Positions 8,710 through 18,800 of a stretch of DNA of 64,000 nucleotides are shown one piece after another. The DNA lies in contig JBOFYY010000111.1 of the NCBI GenBank assembly GCA_051654905.1, positions 62,001-126,000 of the forward strand, in the 5' to 3' direction. This stretch comes from JBOFIQ01 sp051654905. Lineage in GTDB: Bacteria > Actinomycetota > Actinomycetes > Propionibacteriales > Propionibacteriaceae. A program made the translations under genes and the position numbers. Position 1 is the first letter of the stretch. Each line of letters opens with the position of its first letter. The notes under the pieces were generated by a model, which was not told the DNA's origin, made no database searches, and saw only the letters and a program-made list of their open reading frames with translations.

Positions 8710-9255
8710 TTAAGAAACCAGAATTACTGCTTCAATATGTTCTAAACCAGCATCAATAAGCTTGGATCTCCCAGCTAAGAACTCTAGTTCCATCAATACC
8801 GCTACCCCAGCTATCTGAGCTCCCAGTGACTGTAGCAGCTGAGTAGTAGCTGCAATCGTGCCACCAGTAGCCAAAACGTCATCAACAATAAGAACTCGTT
8901 GTCCCGGCTTAATAGCGTCAGCATGCATCGACAAGGTCTCGGAGCCATACTCCAACTCGTAAGATTGGCTAACTACCTTTCCTGGTAATTTGCCAGGCTT
9001 ACGAACTGGAACAAAACCAGCATCTAAGCGCAAAGCAACTGGAGCAGCAAAGATAAAACCACGAGCTTCCATCCCTACCACAACATCAATATCCTGTGGC
9101 GATCTGGCTATCAATTCAGATATTGCAGCATCAAATCCTTCCGCCGAGGCTAGCAACGGCGTAATGTCTTTGAAGATTACCCCTGGTTTAGGGAAATCTG
9201 GAATATCACGAATAAGAGCGGCAATACGATCTACTGACGCAGGTAACGAATCCAT
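8710..9255 (-). CDS. apt: Adenine phosphoribosyltransferase
   Basis: Salvages adenine to AMP using PRPP. The product has 181 residues, usual for the family. Visible are the N-terminal DIPDFPKPGVIFKDITPLL signature (about 14-32), the GMEARGF substrate segment and the PRPP-binding motif VLIVDDVLATGGT (about 121-133). ATG 9255 lies 3 nt after the secF stop, so it is probably cotranscribed with secDF. The secD-secF-apt-rel order is conserved in actinobacteria. Confidence 0.96.
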   Translation of the reverse strand: MDSLPASVDRIAALIRDIPDFPKPGVIFKDITPLLASAEGFDAAISELIARSPQDIDVVVGMEARGFIFAAPVALRLDAGFVPVRKPGKLPGKVVSQSYELEYGSETLSMHADAIKPGQRVLIVDDVLATGGTIAATTQLLQSLGAQIAGVAVLMELEFLAGRSKLIDAGLEHIEAVILVS

Positions 9256-9258
9256 GAG

Positions 9259-10431
9259 CTACTTCTTCCGCTGAGAGCGAGGCTTGTTAACCGGCTGTGG
9301 ACGTCCAGCAGCAGTATTTGCCGCAATAGTCCTAGCTCTTGCCGAATCCACTAATCCCACTTGCTGCGCAGCTACTGGAATAGCTGTAGCAGTAGTTTCG
9401 GTGGTGTCTGTCATGATTTTTGCTGTAACTGCCGTATCATTAGAAGTTGTACGAGTGCTACGTCGAACCAACCGAGCTTCATGCTCTTTCATTTCTGGCT
9501 GACGATTCTTAAGATCCACCAATACGGGCGTTGCCAAGAAGATAGATGAGTAAGCACCCACCAACATACCAATGAAAAGTGCCAGCCCTAGATCTTTCAG
9601 CGGACCAGTACCAAGGATAAAGACACCTGCAGCAAGGAGTGCTGCCACTGGCAGAACACCAATCACCGTGGTATTCAAGGAGCGAACAAGAACTTGGTTA
9701 ATCGCCTTATTAGCTGCTTGTCCATAAGTTTGCTTTGAAGACAGCAACCCGTGAGTATTCTCTTTGATCTTGTCAAAGACCACGACAGTGTCATAAAGGG
9801 AATAACCTAGAATCGTCAAAATACCAATCAAAGTTGCTGGAGTAACCGAAAAACCAACTAAGGCGTAAATACCTACGGTAATCAATAAGTCGTGCAGTAA
9901 AGCGACAATTGCTGCCACGGCCATACGAGATTCTCGGAAGTATATCCAAATCAACAACATAACTAGAACAAGGAATACTCCCAGCGCCATGATGCCTTTT
10001 TGTGTGATCTGCTTGCCCCAAGAAGCACCAATCAATGAGTAGGTAACTTTATCAGTATCGGTTTGAGCAGCTTGTGCGATTGCCGTACGAACTTTACCGA
10101 CCTCTTCAACCTCAAGGGTACGGGTTTGGACTCGAACTTTATTCGAACCTACCGTCATAACCTGAGTATCATCGGTACGCGGAAGTCCCAGTTTTTCGAT
10201 TGCTTCACGCATAGCAGGGACTGTGTTATCAGTAACCGTAATCGGAGTCTGGAAGTCAGCACCACCTTTGAACTCGATACCTAAGTTCAAACCACGTACA
10301 CCTAAACCGATAAGAGATAACAGAATCAGCCCTGCTGATACCAGATACCACCACTTACGATGACCGATAAAGTCATAAGATACTTCGCCGGTATAGAGGC
10401 GATGCGCTAGCCCTTTTTTCTTGGCAGCCAT
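9259..10431 (-). CDS. secF: Protein translocase subunit SecF
   Basis: Membrane partner of SecD that uses proton motive force to complete secretion through SecYEG. The 390 residues hold six expected membrane spans, with a first periplasmic domain starting at GLNLGIEFKGGADF (about 47-60) and the conserved GYSLYDTVVVFDKIKE segment (about 208-223) in the C-terminal transmembrane block. The tail after about residue 310 is cytoplasmic, Thr/Ala-rich and basic at the end (PRSQRKK). ATG 10431 has GGAGG upstream and lies 3 nt after secD. Confidence 0.96.
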   Translation of the reverse strand: MAAKKKGLAHRLYTGEVSYDFIGHRKWWYLVSAGLILLSLIGLGVRGLNLGIEFKGGADFQTPITVTDNTVPAMREAIEKLGLPRTDDTQVMTVGSNKVRVQTRTLEVEEVGKVRTAIAQAAQTDTDKVTYSLIGASWGKQITQKGIMALGVFLVLVMLLIWIYFRESRMAVAAIVALLHDLLITVGIYALVGFSVTPATLIGILTILGYSLYDTVVVFDKIKENTHGLLSSKQTYGQAANKAINQVLVRSLNTTVIGVLPVAALLAAGVFILGTGPLKDLGLALFIGMLVGAYSSIFLATPVLVDLKNRQPEMKEHEARLVRRSTRTTSNDTAVTAKIMTDTTETTATAIPVAAQQVGLVDSARARTIAANTAAGRPQPVNKPRSQRKK

Positions 10432-10434
10432 AAC

Positions 10435-12138
10435 TCAGGCCTCCTTCGTCTCATCGGCAACCTCAGTATTTGAGGAAGTAGTAGTACGAACTGGGGCGCG
10501 ACGAACTGGAGTCGCCGTCACTTTTTCTACACCCATATGTTCTGGGTCAAGACCAGAGAACTTATGACCTTCACCAAAGAACTTTGTCTCCCCTAGCAAC
10601 GTCATCAAAGGATGCGTAAAGAAAAATACGATTGCCAAGTCGATCAATGTCGTTAAACCTAGTGTGAAAGCGAATCCTTTCACCGCACCAATAGCAAGTA
10701 GGAAAAGCACTAATGCTGACAAAAGTGATACTGAGTCAGCAACTATGATCGTCGAACGAGCTTTACTCCAACCACTTTGAATCGCTGCCCGTAATGAGCG
10801 TCCTTCTCGGACTTCATCGCGAATACGCTCGAAGTAGATAATGAATGAGTCAGCAGTAATGCCAATAGCAACGATGGCACCTGCGATACCAGGCAAGCTC
10901 AAAGCAAGATCAAAACCTGCACCTAGTAACGTCAACATCGTATAGGTCAAAAGACCTGCCATCGTCAATGAAGCAACTACTACTACGCTTAATGCTCGGT
11001 AATACAACAGCGAGTAAAGAATTACCAGACCTAGACCAATCGCACCAGCAATTAGTCCAGCACGTAACTGGTCGCTGCCTAATGTTGGAGAAATGTTATC
11101 TACCGAAGAGACATCGAAGTTCAGCGGCAAGGCACCATATTTGAGCACATTAGCAAGTTCATTAGCCGATTTTTGATTGAAGGAACCGGTAATTTCTGCT
11201 TGTCCACCTAAAATAGGTTTACTAACCGATGGGCTAGAAATAACATCACCATCAAGCACAATTCCCAACATATTTTTGGGCGCTTGTTGCTGAGAAAGTG
11301 CCGTGGTAGCTTGCCCAAAGAGTTCAGCACCCTCTGGCTTAAATGTCAGATTAACCTGCCAGTTAAGCTGATTCTGTGGCACTCCTGCTACGGCTTCTTT
11401 AAGCGTATCGCCCTTGATCAGAACAGGTGAGAGGAAATACTTCCGGGTACGGTTCTTATCGCATGTAATTAACGCTTGGTCAGCAACATCAGGGAAATCA
11501 TCACCACATTTATAAGCCATAAAGTCACTAGCATCTTGTTCAGTTGGTACATAAGCAGTAGCTTCAGCCATTGATAAATCTTTAACTGCAGCACTAGGAC
11601 GCGGAGTTGGAGCTCCAGGTGGCGCGGTTGGAAGCATTGGAAGCAAGCGACGTTCTGCAGTAGGAGTAGCGTTAGGAGCTGGAGTAGCATCAACAGCTGG
11701 CGTGCTCTCAGCGCTAGGAGTTGCAGCAGGTTCTGCCAATGGCACATCAGCAAGCACTTGACGGAAGGTTAGCTGAGCAGTTTTCCCAACCATATTAAGC
11801 AACTGATCTTGCTGCATTTGCGGCACTGAAATCACGATTTCTCGATCTCCAGATAATGCAACAGAAGTTTCACCTACACCTAAACCATCAATACGCCGCT
11901 GAATAATCTGCTTAGCCAACTCCATATTTTCTTGGTTAACGCCACCTTTATCGTCGCTATTACGAGCAGTAAGCGTAACTGTGGTTCCACCGCGAAGATC
12001 AAGACCTAATCGAGGTGTCCAAGTACGTAACGCACCCATGGCGGCAATAAGAGCTGCCACTGCTAAAAAGAAAGCAAGTAATGTCCGTATTGGCTGGGAC
12101 ACTTTTCTTTTTTTAGCTGTTTTTTTAGTGGTCGCCAT
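10435..12138 (-). CDS. secD: Protein translocase subunit SecD
   Basis: Works with SecF in late steps of protein export. The 567 residues include an N-terminal span (about 18-40), a periplasmic P1 domain beginning GLDLRGGTTVTL, and a C-terminal block of five spans with GITADSFIIYFERIRDE. Between about residues 134 and 182 there is a Pro/Ala/Thr-rich low-complexity insertion, common in length but not in sequence among actinobacterial SecD. The C-terminal tail is also Thr-rich. The start ATG shares one base with the yajC stop (TGATG), so coupling is likely. Confidence 0.96.
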   Translation of the reverse strand: MATTKKTAKKRKVSQPIRTLLAFFLAVAALIAAMGALRTWTPRLGLDLRGGTTVTLTARNSDDKGGVNQENMELAKQIIQRRIDGLGVGETSVALSGDREIVISVPQMQQDQLLNMVGKTAQLTFRQVLADVPLAEPAATPSAESTPAVDATPAPNATPTAERRLLPMLPTAPPGAPTPRPSAAVKDLSMAEATAYVPTEQDASDFMAYKCGDDFPDVADQALITCDKNRTRKYFLSPVLIKGDTLKEAVAGVPQNQLNWQVNLTFKPEGAELFGQATTALSQQQAPKNMLGIVLDGDVISSPSVSKPILGGQAEITGSFNQKSANELANVLKYGALPLNFDVSSVDNISPTLGSDQLRAGLIAGAIGLGLVILYSLLYYRALSVVVVASLTMAGLLTYTMLTLLGAGFDLALSLPGIAGAIVAIGITADSFIIYFERIRDEVREGRSLRAAIQSGWSKARSTIIVADSVSLLSALVLFLLAIGAVKGFAFTLGLTTLIDLAIVFFFTHPLMTLLGETKFFGEGHKFSGLDPEHMGVEKVTATPVRRAPVRTTTSSNTEVADETKEA

Positions 12139-12506
12139 CAGATCTCCTCATTCTCAAGATCGGTTACTTTAATAATCTCTGGCACCAAGTTATTTTTTGC
12201 CTCATCAACTACGACAGCAGCTGCTGCATCATCATCATATTCAAATTCTTCTTCGTCGGCAGTAACTCCGCGAGCCAAAGCACCACGCAGCACTGTGATA
12301 TCTACTCCTGGAGCTACTTCAACTACTGCTTGTTTATCTCCAATATGGCGAATTGTTCCAAAGATTCCGGTGGTTAGTACCACTCGATCGCCTTCAGCTA
12401 ACGCCTGCTGCTGCTCAAGATGTTCGCGCATTCGCTTTTGCTGCGGACGGACTACCATGAACCAGAAGATTGCCATCAACACGGCAACCATCAAAATATA
12501 TTCCAT
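12138..12506 (-). CDS. yajC: Preprotein translocase subunit YajC
   Basis: Small single-span partner of SecDF. I chose ATG 12506 (MEYILMVAVL), with GGTGGGGAG just upstream, giving 122 residues; an upstream in-frame start at 12545 would add 13 polar residues before the membrane segment and is less likely. The span at about 4-22 is followed by the family signature RPQQKRMREH and a KOW-like beta segment (VVLTTGIFGTIRHIGD). The Asp/Glu/Ala-rich C-terminus is typical of actinobacteria. It heads the secD-secF-apt unit. Confidence 0.93.
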   Translation of the reverse strand: MEYILMVAVLMAIFWFMVVRPQQKRMREHLEQQQALAEGDRVVLTTGIFGTIRHIGDKQAVVEVAPGVDITVLRGALARGVTADEEEFEYDDDAAAAVVVDEAKNNLVPEIIKVTDLENEEI

Positions 12507-12616
12507 GACTCCCCACCGGATATAAACGTTACTGTGCTCAATCAAACACAGAAGGTCAGACTATCGTCACTAACCCCTAAAGCGACAGTTGAGGTCGCCG
12601 TTATCTGACATTTTCA

Positions 12617-13654
12617 CTATTCAGCAAGCAAATCTGGCTGCTGCATAAGTCCTAACGATATTGGCGGCGTAAGTCCTAGATGTTGCCAACCACGAGCCGT
12701 AGCAATCCGCCCTCGTGGAGTTCGCATCAACATTCCTTGGCGCACTAAGAAGGGTTCTGCTACTTCTTCTACGGTTTCAGCTTCCTCACCTACGCTGATA
12801 GCCAATGTCGATAGCCCGACCGGACCACCACCGAATTTAAGACAAATTGCTTCCAGCACTGCCCTGTCCAACCGATCTAAACCTAATTCATCAACTTCAT
12901 AAAGTTCTAGCGCTTCTTGAGCAATAGCAGAAGTTACTACCCCACCATTACGAACTTGTGAGAAGTCACGAACCCGACGTAGCAGTCGATTAGCAATACG
13001 CGGTGTTCCTCTAGATCGTCCCGCAATTAGAGCTGCAGCATCCTGAGGTATTTCAATACCTAACATTCCTGCTGAGCGAGAAACGATATCGGTTAGTGCA
13101 GCATCTTCGTAGAAATCTAGTTGTGCAGTAAAACCAAAGCGGTCTCGTAGTGGACTAGGCAATAATCCAGCTCGCGTGGTAGCTCCTACTAATGTGAAGT
13201 GTGGGATATCTATCGGAATTGCAGTAGCTCCGGGACCTTTTCCTACGATAACATCAACCCGAAAATCTTCCATTGCCAGATATAACATCTCTTCGGCAGG
13301 ACGCGACATCCGGTGGATCTCATCTAGAAAAAGAACTTCACCTTCTTGTAGTCCCGATAAAATCGCTGCTAAATCGCCAGCATGTTGAATAGCTGGACCA
13401 GAAGTAAGACGCAATGGCGCTGCCATCTCATGGGCAATAATCATCGCCAAGGTAGTCTTGCCTAAGCCTGGAGGCCCTGAAAGTAACACGTGGTCAGCAG
13501 TAGCTCCCCGATGACGTGCAGCCTCTAGCACCAGCGATAACTGACTTGCTACTCGTGGCTGTCCGGCAAAATCAGCTAATGAAGACGGACGCAGCGCCGA
13601 CTCAGCTGCCCGTTCAGCCGGATCAGCATATGGGTCTACTGGAGAGTGCTCCAT
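12617..13654 (-). CDS. ruvB: Holliday junction branch-migration helicase RuvB
   Basis: AAA+ motor that, with RuvA, drives branch migration of Holliday junctions. The 345 residues hold Walker A (GPPGLGKTTLA, about 60-70), Walker B (VLFLDEIHRM), sensor 1 (LVGATTRAGLL), the arginine finger region (SPLRDRFG) and a C-terminal winged-helix domain. The N-terminus (ESALRPSSLADFAGQ) is standard. The gene is the last of ruvC-ruvA-ruvB, 30 nt after ruvA, and should share the LexA-controlled promoter upstream of ruvC. Confidence 0.97.
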   Translation of the reverse strand: MEHSPVDPYADPAERAAESALRPSSLADFAGQPRVASQLSLVLEAARHRGATADHVLLSGPPGLGKTTLAMIIAHEMAAPLRLTSGPAIQHAGDLAAILSGLQEGEVLFLDEIHRMSRPAEEMLYLAMEDFRVDVIVGKGPGATAIPIDIPHFTLVGATTRAGLLPSPLRDRFGFTAQLDFYEDAALTDIVSRSAGMLGIEIPQDAAALIAGRSRGTPRIANRLLRRVRDFSQVRNGGVVTSAIAQEALELYEVDELGLDRLDRAVLEAICLKFGGGPVGLSTLAISVGEEAETVEEVAEPFLVRQGMLMRTPRGRIATARGWQHLGLTPPISLGLMQQPDLLAE

Positions 13655-13684
13655 GATCCTCCTGCCTAGAAAACGCTACCTAGC

Positions 13685-14290
13685 CTACTTGGCTAACGTT
13701 CGTAATGCTTGCTTCATCAATTCAGCCACATTAGGTGTCGGGTCAGCAGCAGCAAACGGCACTACCTTTTCGACAGCAGCATCGGCATCTTTTGTAGACC
13801 AGCCTAAACTTTCTAGTCCTAGCCGGACTTGTTCGCGCCACGGCTCTGTCGCATAGGAAAGATCTGGGGTAGGTAGTTCCGGATTTCCCAAGGAAACTAC
13901 TTTATCCTTTAGCTCAATAACCATTTTCTTAGCACCTTTAGGGCCAATTCCTGGCACTCTGGTTAAAGCTGCCACATTCTCGGTCTGAATCGCGGTTCGT
14001 AGTTCATCGGGAGCCAACACTGAAACTACAGCTAGAGCTAGTTTAGGACCTACTCCTGATGCAGTTTGTACCACCTCAAAAGCATCCCGTTCTGAACCTG
14101 AAGAGAATGCAAAAAGCGTCAATGAATCTTCTCGTACTATCAATGAGGTTTCTAGCCGCTGTTTTTCCCCTAGCCTTACTGAGGCTGCTGTTGCTGGCGT
14201 ACACAGCATTTTCATACCAAACCCATTGATGTCAAGAACCACCCAAGTAGCTCCAGCGGCAGCGACGATACCTTCTAGATGGTTGATCAA
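13685..14290 (-). CDS. ruvA: Holliday junction DNA-binding protein RuvA
   Basis: Tetrameric junction-binding partner of RuvB. The 201 residues show an N-terminal OB domain (1-65), two helix-hairpin-helix motifs (VQTASGVGPKLALAVVS and LTRVPGIGPKGAKKMVIEL, about 76-130) and a C-terminal three-helix RuvB-binding domain (about 150-201, starting REQVRLGLESLGW). Its ATG overlaps the ruvC stop (ATGA), so the two are translationally coupled. Confidence 0.97.
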   Translation of the reverse strand: MINHLEGIVAAAGATWVVLDINGFGMKMLCTPATAASVRLGEKQRLETSLIVREDSLTLFAFSSGSERDAFEVVQTASGVGPKLALAVVSVLAPDELRTAIQTENVAALTRVPGIGPKGAKKMVIELKDKVVSLGNPELPTPDLSYATEPWREQVRLGLESLGWSTKDADAAVEKVVPFAAADPTPNVAELMKQALRTLAK

Positions 14291-14823
14291 GAGGATCTCC
14301 TTGATGTTGTTGTACGGGCAGCTGCTACCGCCTCAGCGTAACGATTTGTGGTTGTTCCTCGCCAGACATGACAAATAGCTAATGCCACTGCGTCTGCTGC
14401 GTCAGCAGGTTTAGGAGGCTCTTGCAGATGTAAGATGCGTGCCACCATAGCGCCTACTTGAGCTTTATCAGCACGACCATTGCCAGTAACAGCAGCCTTT
14501 ACTTCGCTAGGAGTATGTAGTACGACTGGCAGACCGTGGCGAGCACCAATTAGCATCGCAATTCCGGCGGCTTGCGACGTACCGGTTACCGATTGAAGGT
14601 TATGTTGAGCAAAAACTCGTTCTACCGCTATTCGTTCTGGCTGGTACTGCTCACGCCATTGTTCTAATTCTTGTTCTAGCCGCAGCAAGCGTAATGCTGG
14701 ATCAAGATCGACAGGGACTCTAATAACTCCAACACCGAGCAGTTGTGGCGGACGCCCTGAGCTTCCTTCGACGATACCAACACCACATCGAGTCAGACCT
14801 GGGTCTACCCCCATGACACGCAC
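14287..14823 (-). CDS. ruvC: Crossover junction endodeoxyribonuclease RuvC
   Basis: Resolves Holliday junctions by symmetric cleavage. From GTG 14823 the product has 178 residues and starts VRVMGVDPGLTRCG, the usual family N-terminus with the first catalytic Asp; the second acid is in IAVERVFAQHN and the last two in KPADAADAVALAICH. An ATG at 14838 would add five residues but lies inside the LexA box, so I prefer GTG. RuvC is the first gene of the SOS-type ruvCAB operon. Confidence 0.94.
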   Translation of the reverse strand: MRVMGVDPGLTRCGVGIVEGSSGRPPQLLGVGVIRVPVDLDPALRLLRLEQELEQWREQYQPERIAVERVFAQHNLQSVTGTSQAAGIAMLIGARHGLPVVLHTPSEVKAAVTGNGRADKAQVGAMVARILHLQEPPKPADAADAVALAICHVWRGTTTNRYAEAVAAARTTTSRRSS

Positions 14824-14830
14824 CGATGTT

Positions 14831-14846
14831 CCGAACATGTGTTCGA
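14831..14846 (-). promoter_or_regulatory. LexA (SOS) box at ruvC
   Basis: On the minus strand the sequence TCGAACACATGTTCGG differs at one base from the actinobacterial SOS consensus TCGAAC-N4-GTTCGA. It overlaps the ATG at 14838. Mycobacterial ruvCAB is known to be LexA-controlled, so this is very likely the operator for ruvCAB. Confidence 0.82.
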
Positions 14847-14910
14847 TCTTAGCGTGTTTTTCTGATTCTGTTATCTTCTCTAGTTTCGGTGTGTCGATAG
14901 TAATTAATAG

Positions 14911-14957
14911 CAGTATGTGGGGAGATCAGCACATTCGTCCGATCTCCCCACATACTG
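14911..14957 (-). terminator. Perfect 17-bp hairpin downstream of yebC
   Basis: Arms 14911-14927 (CAGTATGTGGGGAGATC) and 14941-14957 with a 13-nt loop, starting 9 nt after the yebC stop on the minus strand. No U-tract follows. It separates yebC from ruvCAB, giving ruvCAB an independent promoter. Confidence 0.7.
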
Positions 14958-14966
14958 TTACGTTTA

Positions 14967-15758
14967 TTACTCTGCGTTAAGCGCAGCAGCTACATCTTCG
15001 GGAATTTCCACATTAGTGTAGACATTCTGAACATCATCTGATTCTTCTAAAGCATCAGTTATTTTCATCAGCTTCTGAGCTTCTTCAAAGGTAACAACCT
15101 GAGTGAAATCAGCCCGGAACTCTACTTCCGCCGAATCGTAATCTATGCCAGCTTCTTGAACAGCAGTACGTACTGCTACTACAGAGCTAGGGTCACAGAT
15201 AACCTCAAAAACATCACCTGAATCGACGATATCTTCTGGCTCGGCGTCAATAGTTGCTTCCATAACTTGATCTTCATCAACACTGTGTGTGACAGTCTTA
15301 CGACCTTCCTCAACCTCATAGGTCTTAGAAATTGTTACTACACCTTTGCGCTGGAATAGTCGCTGCACCGAGCCACCATCAGCCAAAGTACCGCCGTTGC
15401 GAGTTACTCCTACTCGGACATCGGTGATTGCTCGATTTCGGTTATCAGTAAGACATTCGATCAAAATAGCGACGCCGGCTGGGCCATATGCTTCATACAT
15501 GATCGTCTCATAGTTTACAGCGTCAGCACCTTCACCAGAACCACGCTTAACCGCACGATCAATATTGTCGTTAGGAACCGAGCTCTTCTTAGCTTTCTGG
15601 ATAGCGTCATAGAGCGTCGGGTTCCCGGAAGGATCACCGCCACCAGTGCGAGCTGCTACCTCAATATTTTTAATGAGCTTAGCGAACAGTTTGCCGCGCT
15701 TAGCGTCAATAGCTGCTTTTTTATGCTTCGTGGTTGCCCACTTGGAATGGCCGCTCAT
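14967..15758 (-). CDS. yebC: YebC/PmpR family regulator or translation factor
   Basis: YebC-family proteins have been described as transcription regulators and, more recently, as factors aiding ribosomes at proline stretches. The start at ATG 15758 gives the canonical MSGHSKWATTKHKK and 263 residues; AGGATGGGA lies just upstream. The internal signature (YGPAGVAILIECLTDNRNR, about 99-117) is clear. An in-frame upstream extension to 15836 is open but not supported by the family. Neighbour ruvC is the usual one in bacteria. Confidence 0.94.
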   Translation of the reverse strand: MSGHSKWATTKHKKAAIDAKRGKLFAKLIKNIEVAARTGGGDPSGNPTLYDAIQKAKKSSVPNDNIDRAVKRGSGEGADAVNYETIMYEAYGPAGVAILIECLTDNRNRAITDVRVGVTRNGGTLADGGSVQRLFQRKGVVTISKTYEVEEGRKTVTHSVDEDQVMEATIDAEPEDIVDSGDVFEVICDPSSVVAVRTAVQEAGIDYDSAEVEFRADFTQVVTFEEAQKLMKITDALEESDDVQNVYTNVEIPEDVAAALNAE

Positions 15759-15893
15759 TCCCATCCTGTCGGTTTGGCCGCAATCAGCGGCGAGATCTGA
15801 TCTGTAACGAGGACAGAATACGACTTTTCTTCCCACTCAGGAAAGTTAAGCTATTTCCTATCCCTTAAGTCATAAAGGTAACAGCATCGACTG

Positions 15894-18800
15894 TCACTTT
15901 TGTTGTTGACAGCGTATCGATTCTTCAATTCTAGCCCGAGCCAATAGCACCGATTTATAGAGAACTGGAACTGATTCCTCCGAAATAACCTCTAAAACTG
16001 CGGTAACTAGCCTATTTGCAGCATCATACTCTTTCCGACGACGCAATACCTCAACTACATCAAGTCGAGCTTGCACAACTCGAAGATCCTTGGTTCCAAA
16101 AGATTCTTCTAATAGCCGAGCATTCTTAGCTATCAACTCATCATGAGTGCCGAAATCCCCAAATTGTCTTAGCAACCGACACAATTCAGAAACTAAAATA
16201 TGAGTAGCTAACCCACCCCATCGTTGTTCTTGTTCTATTTGAGATAGCTCTTCAACAAGATAAATCTGAGCAGCTTTCTGGTCATGTATTTTCTCAACAA
16301 TTCCAGATATTTTTATCATTGCTTGGGAACGTCCAAAGTCTGCTACTGGTAATCCTTGCGCTTCTTCACAAGCTGCATGCAGCATCGTAACGGCCAGCAT
16401 CGTATCGTCATTCTGGGCAGCTTTTTCAGCTTCGGTCAGCAGATCAAAAACTTCTCGATGTAGTACTGCTTGGTCACTTTCATCCAGATCAAGCGGATCA
16501 GAAAGAGCACGTTGCAATCTTAAAGATATTTCTGCATCATTTTCGCCACACCAATGCAGTAATGAAGCAGCATCATAAGCTTCAGACTCACTCCCTTGTG
16601 CAAGACGATCTGCTAACTTAACTGGATCTTCACCAGCTGATCTAATAGCTCGTGCCCATAATGATCTAGCTTCATGAGATCGTGGATGATCAAGACCGTA
16701 AGCAGCTACTACAGCATTCTTGTACTTATTAAATATCTCTCCAGCTTCGTTTGCGTCACCTTGAGAAAGCAGCGATTCTCCTAAATGTTGCAATACTGCA
16801 ATGTAGCTAATATTCCCCTTCTCAATTTCAGGGGTAGCTACTTGTGCCGAGATCCGATACAACGACATTGCTTCATCGATACGTCCGGCATCAAAATAGC
16901 AGCGAGCAAGGTTATTTCGGTAAGGCAAAACCACTTGAGAATCACGACCAAGAGCTGTTTCAGCTTCAATTAAGTTCTCTTCATAAAGATGCTGTGCACC
17001 TTCAGCATCACCTAACTGCTTCAACGATAACGCCACTGTATTACGAATATCCAAGATAGCTTCTGCTCCTGGAGTTAGCTGGGCTTGTGCATCAGTTAGC
17101 GCTCGACGTGCTACCAATAAACCTTGCTGTATTCGTTGAGATGTTACTAATGTCCACGCTAATCTTCGGCGAGCATCAATTTCTACTGTTGGATCAGATC
17201 CAGAAACTAAAATGTTCTGCCCAAAATACCAAGCAGCACTATCAGCATCGCCTCGACGTTCCAAGGTATCAGCTAAGTTATAGCGCAACATTCTAGTCAA
17301 TGGTTCATCATCACCAACAGTGCTCTGGGCACTTAATAGGTTTTCACGAAATAGTTTTTCAGCTTGTGGGTCTAATAGCTCTTCTAAAGTCATAGCTTGT
17401 CGATTAGCTGCAATTAGCGCCAATTCCTGCCGACCAGCTTTCTTATGCATGTCATGAAGTGTCTCGAGTTCGGCAATCGCTTCTCGAGATCGTCCTCGTT
17501 CTCTAAGCATTTCCACTAGATCCCACCGTAATTGCAATGTCATTGCATCTTCGGCACCTTCATCACGTAGCCATGTTGCTACCGTCAATCGAGCTGGATC
17601 ACGACTCAAAGATATTCTCTGATCATTAGCTACCGGAACCGTCTCACCGGCTCTGCGTAAAAGCTTTCTTGCTAATAAAGCTCCCCGATCAACTGTATTT
17701 CTTTCTAGATAGCGGCGGCAAGCTTGTACCATATCGTCGCTATTGCCGATATCGGCAGCAGATTGTGCATAGGCAATTAAAGCTGACTGAGTTTCTCTTG
17801 CTTCATCTCCATATAGTTCCCGCGTATGATTGAGGGTAACTAGAGCTGCGTCATATGCTGCTTTGCTATCACCTGCAATAGCAGATATTTCGCTAAGCGC
17901 TCTAGTAAGAATTACTCCAATAGGGTGCGGATTTTTCCATTCATCAGCAAATCTTTGTAGCTGTCTAATAATATCGAAAGCTTGATCGTGATGCCCGCAA
18001 TAAGCTACGGCAACAGCATGTTCGGCAGCAGATCGTATTGCCTGTAAATTACTATGCCCTAACCGAGTCACTATGCGATGTGAACGTTGTGACAGTAATT
18101 CTTCTGCCCGCGACACTTCTCCCATTCGATGAGCAATAAGTGCCCGAGTACGTAAAAGATCTTCACAAGCAGTATCAGACTGTGAAATAGCAGAAATATC
18201 ATGATGATAATTGATAAAAAGATCTTCAGCTCGTTGATACTGTTCTCGCTCACAATAAGCATCAATAAGTATCAATAAACTACGAGATCTAACACTCAGA
18301 TCCGCTGTAGGATCCTGATATAAAATGTCGTAAGAGTTCTGCCATATTTCGGTAGCTTTGTCATACTGTTTTAAATCCCAATAGCTAGCACCGATTCTAC
18401 TGGTCACCCATTGTCTAGCTGAGGGCGTTAATGAAGGCATTGCTGCCATTGATTCCAACCAAGCTAGGAGCTGCTTCCCATCTGGCTCTTTATTCTGCAA
18501 AATATGAACTAGCTGCTGGGCACTAGTTATCTCGCCAGCAGCTAAATCAATCTCTGCCTCACACTGCTGCAGCTTAATTGCATCAGCGATTTCACCTCGA
18601 TTTTGCAAATGATCTATCAGATTTCTTCTGAAATGACGGGTTGCAGCGTCATCGTAACCAAGTGAGGCTTCAGCATGACTGAGAATCTGAGTCCAAAACT
18701 CAGCAATTCCATCTTGCCCAGATTCTTCACCAGCAATAGCTTGCTGATTAGCCATTCGCAATGACCAACGATGAGAAGGACCTAATACTTGTGTACAAAC

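Noticed and set aside
11568..11739. SecD insertion as a frameshift or repeat expansion artefact
   Set aside because: The Pro/Ala/Thr-rich segment stays in frame and is followed by normal SecD sequence; such linkers occur in actinobacterial SecD.
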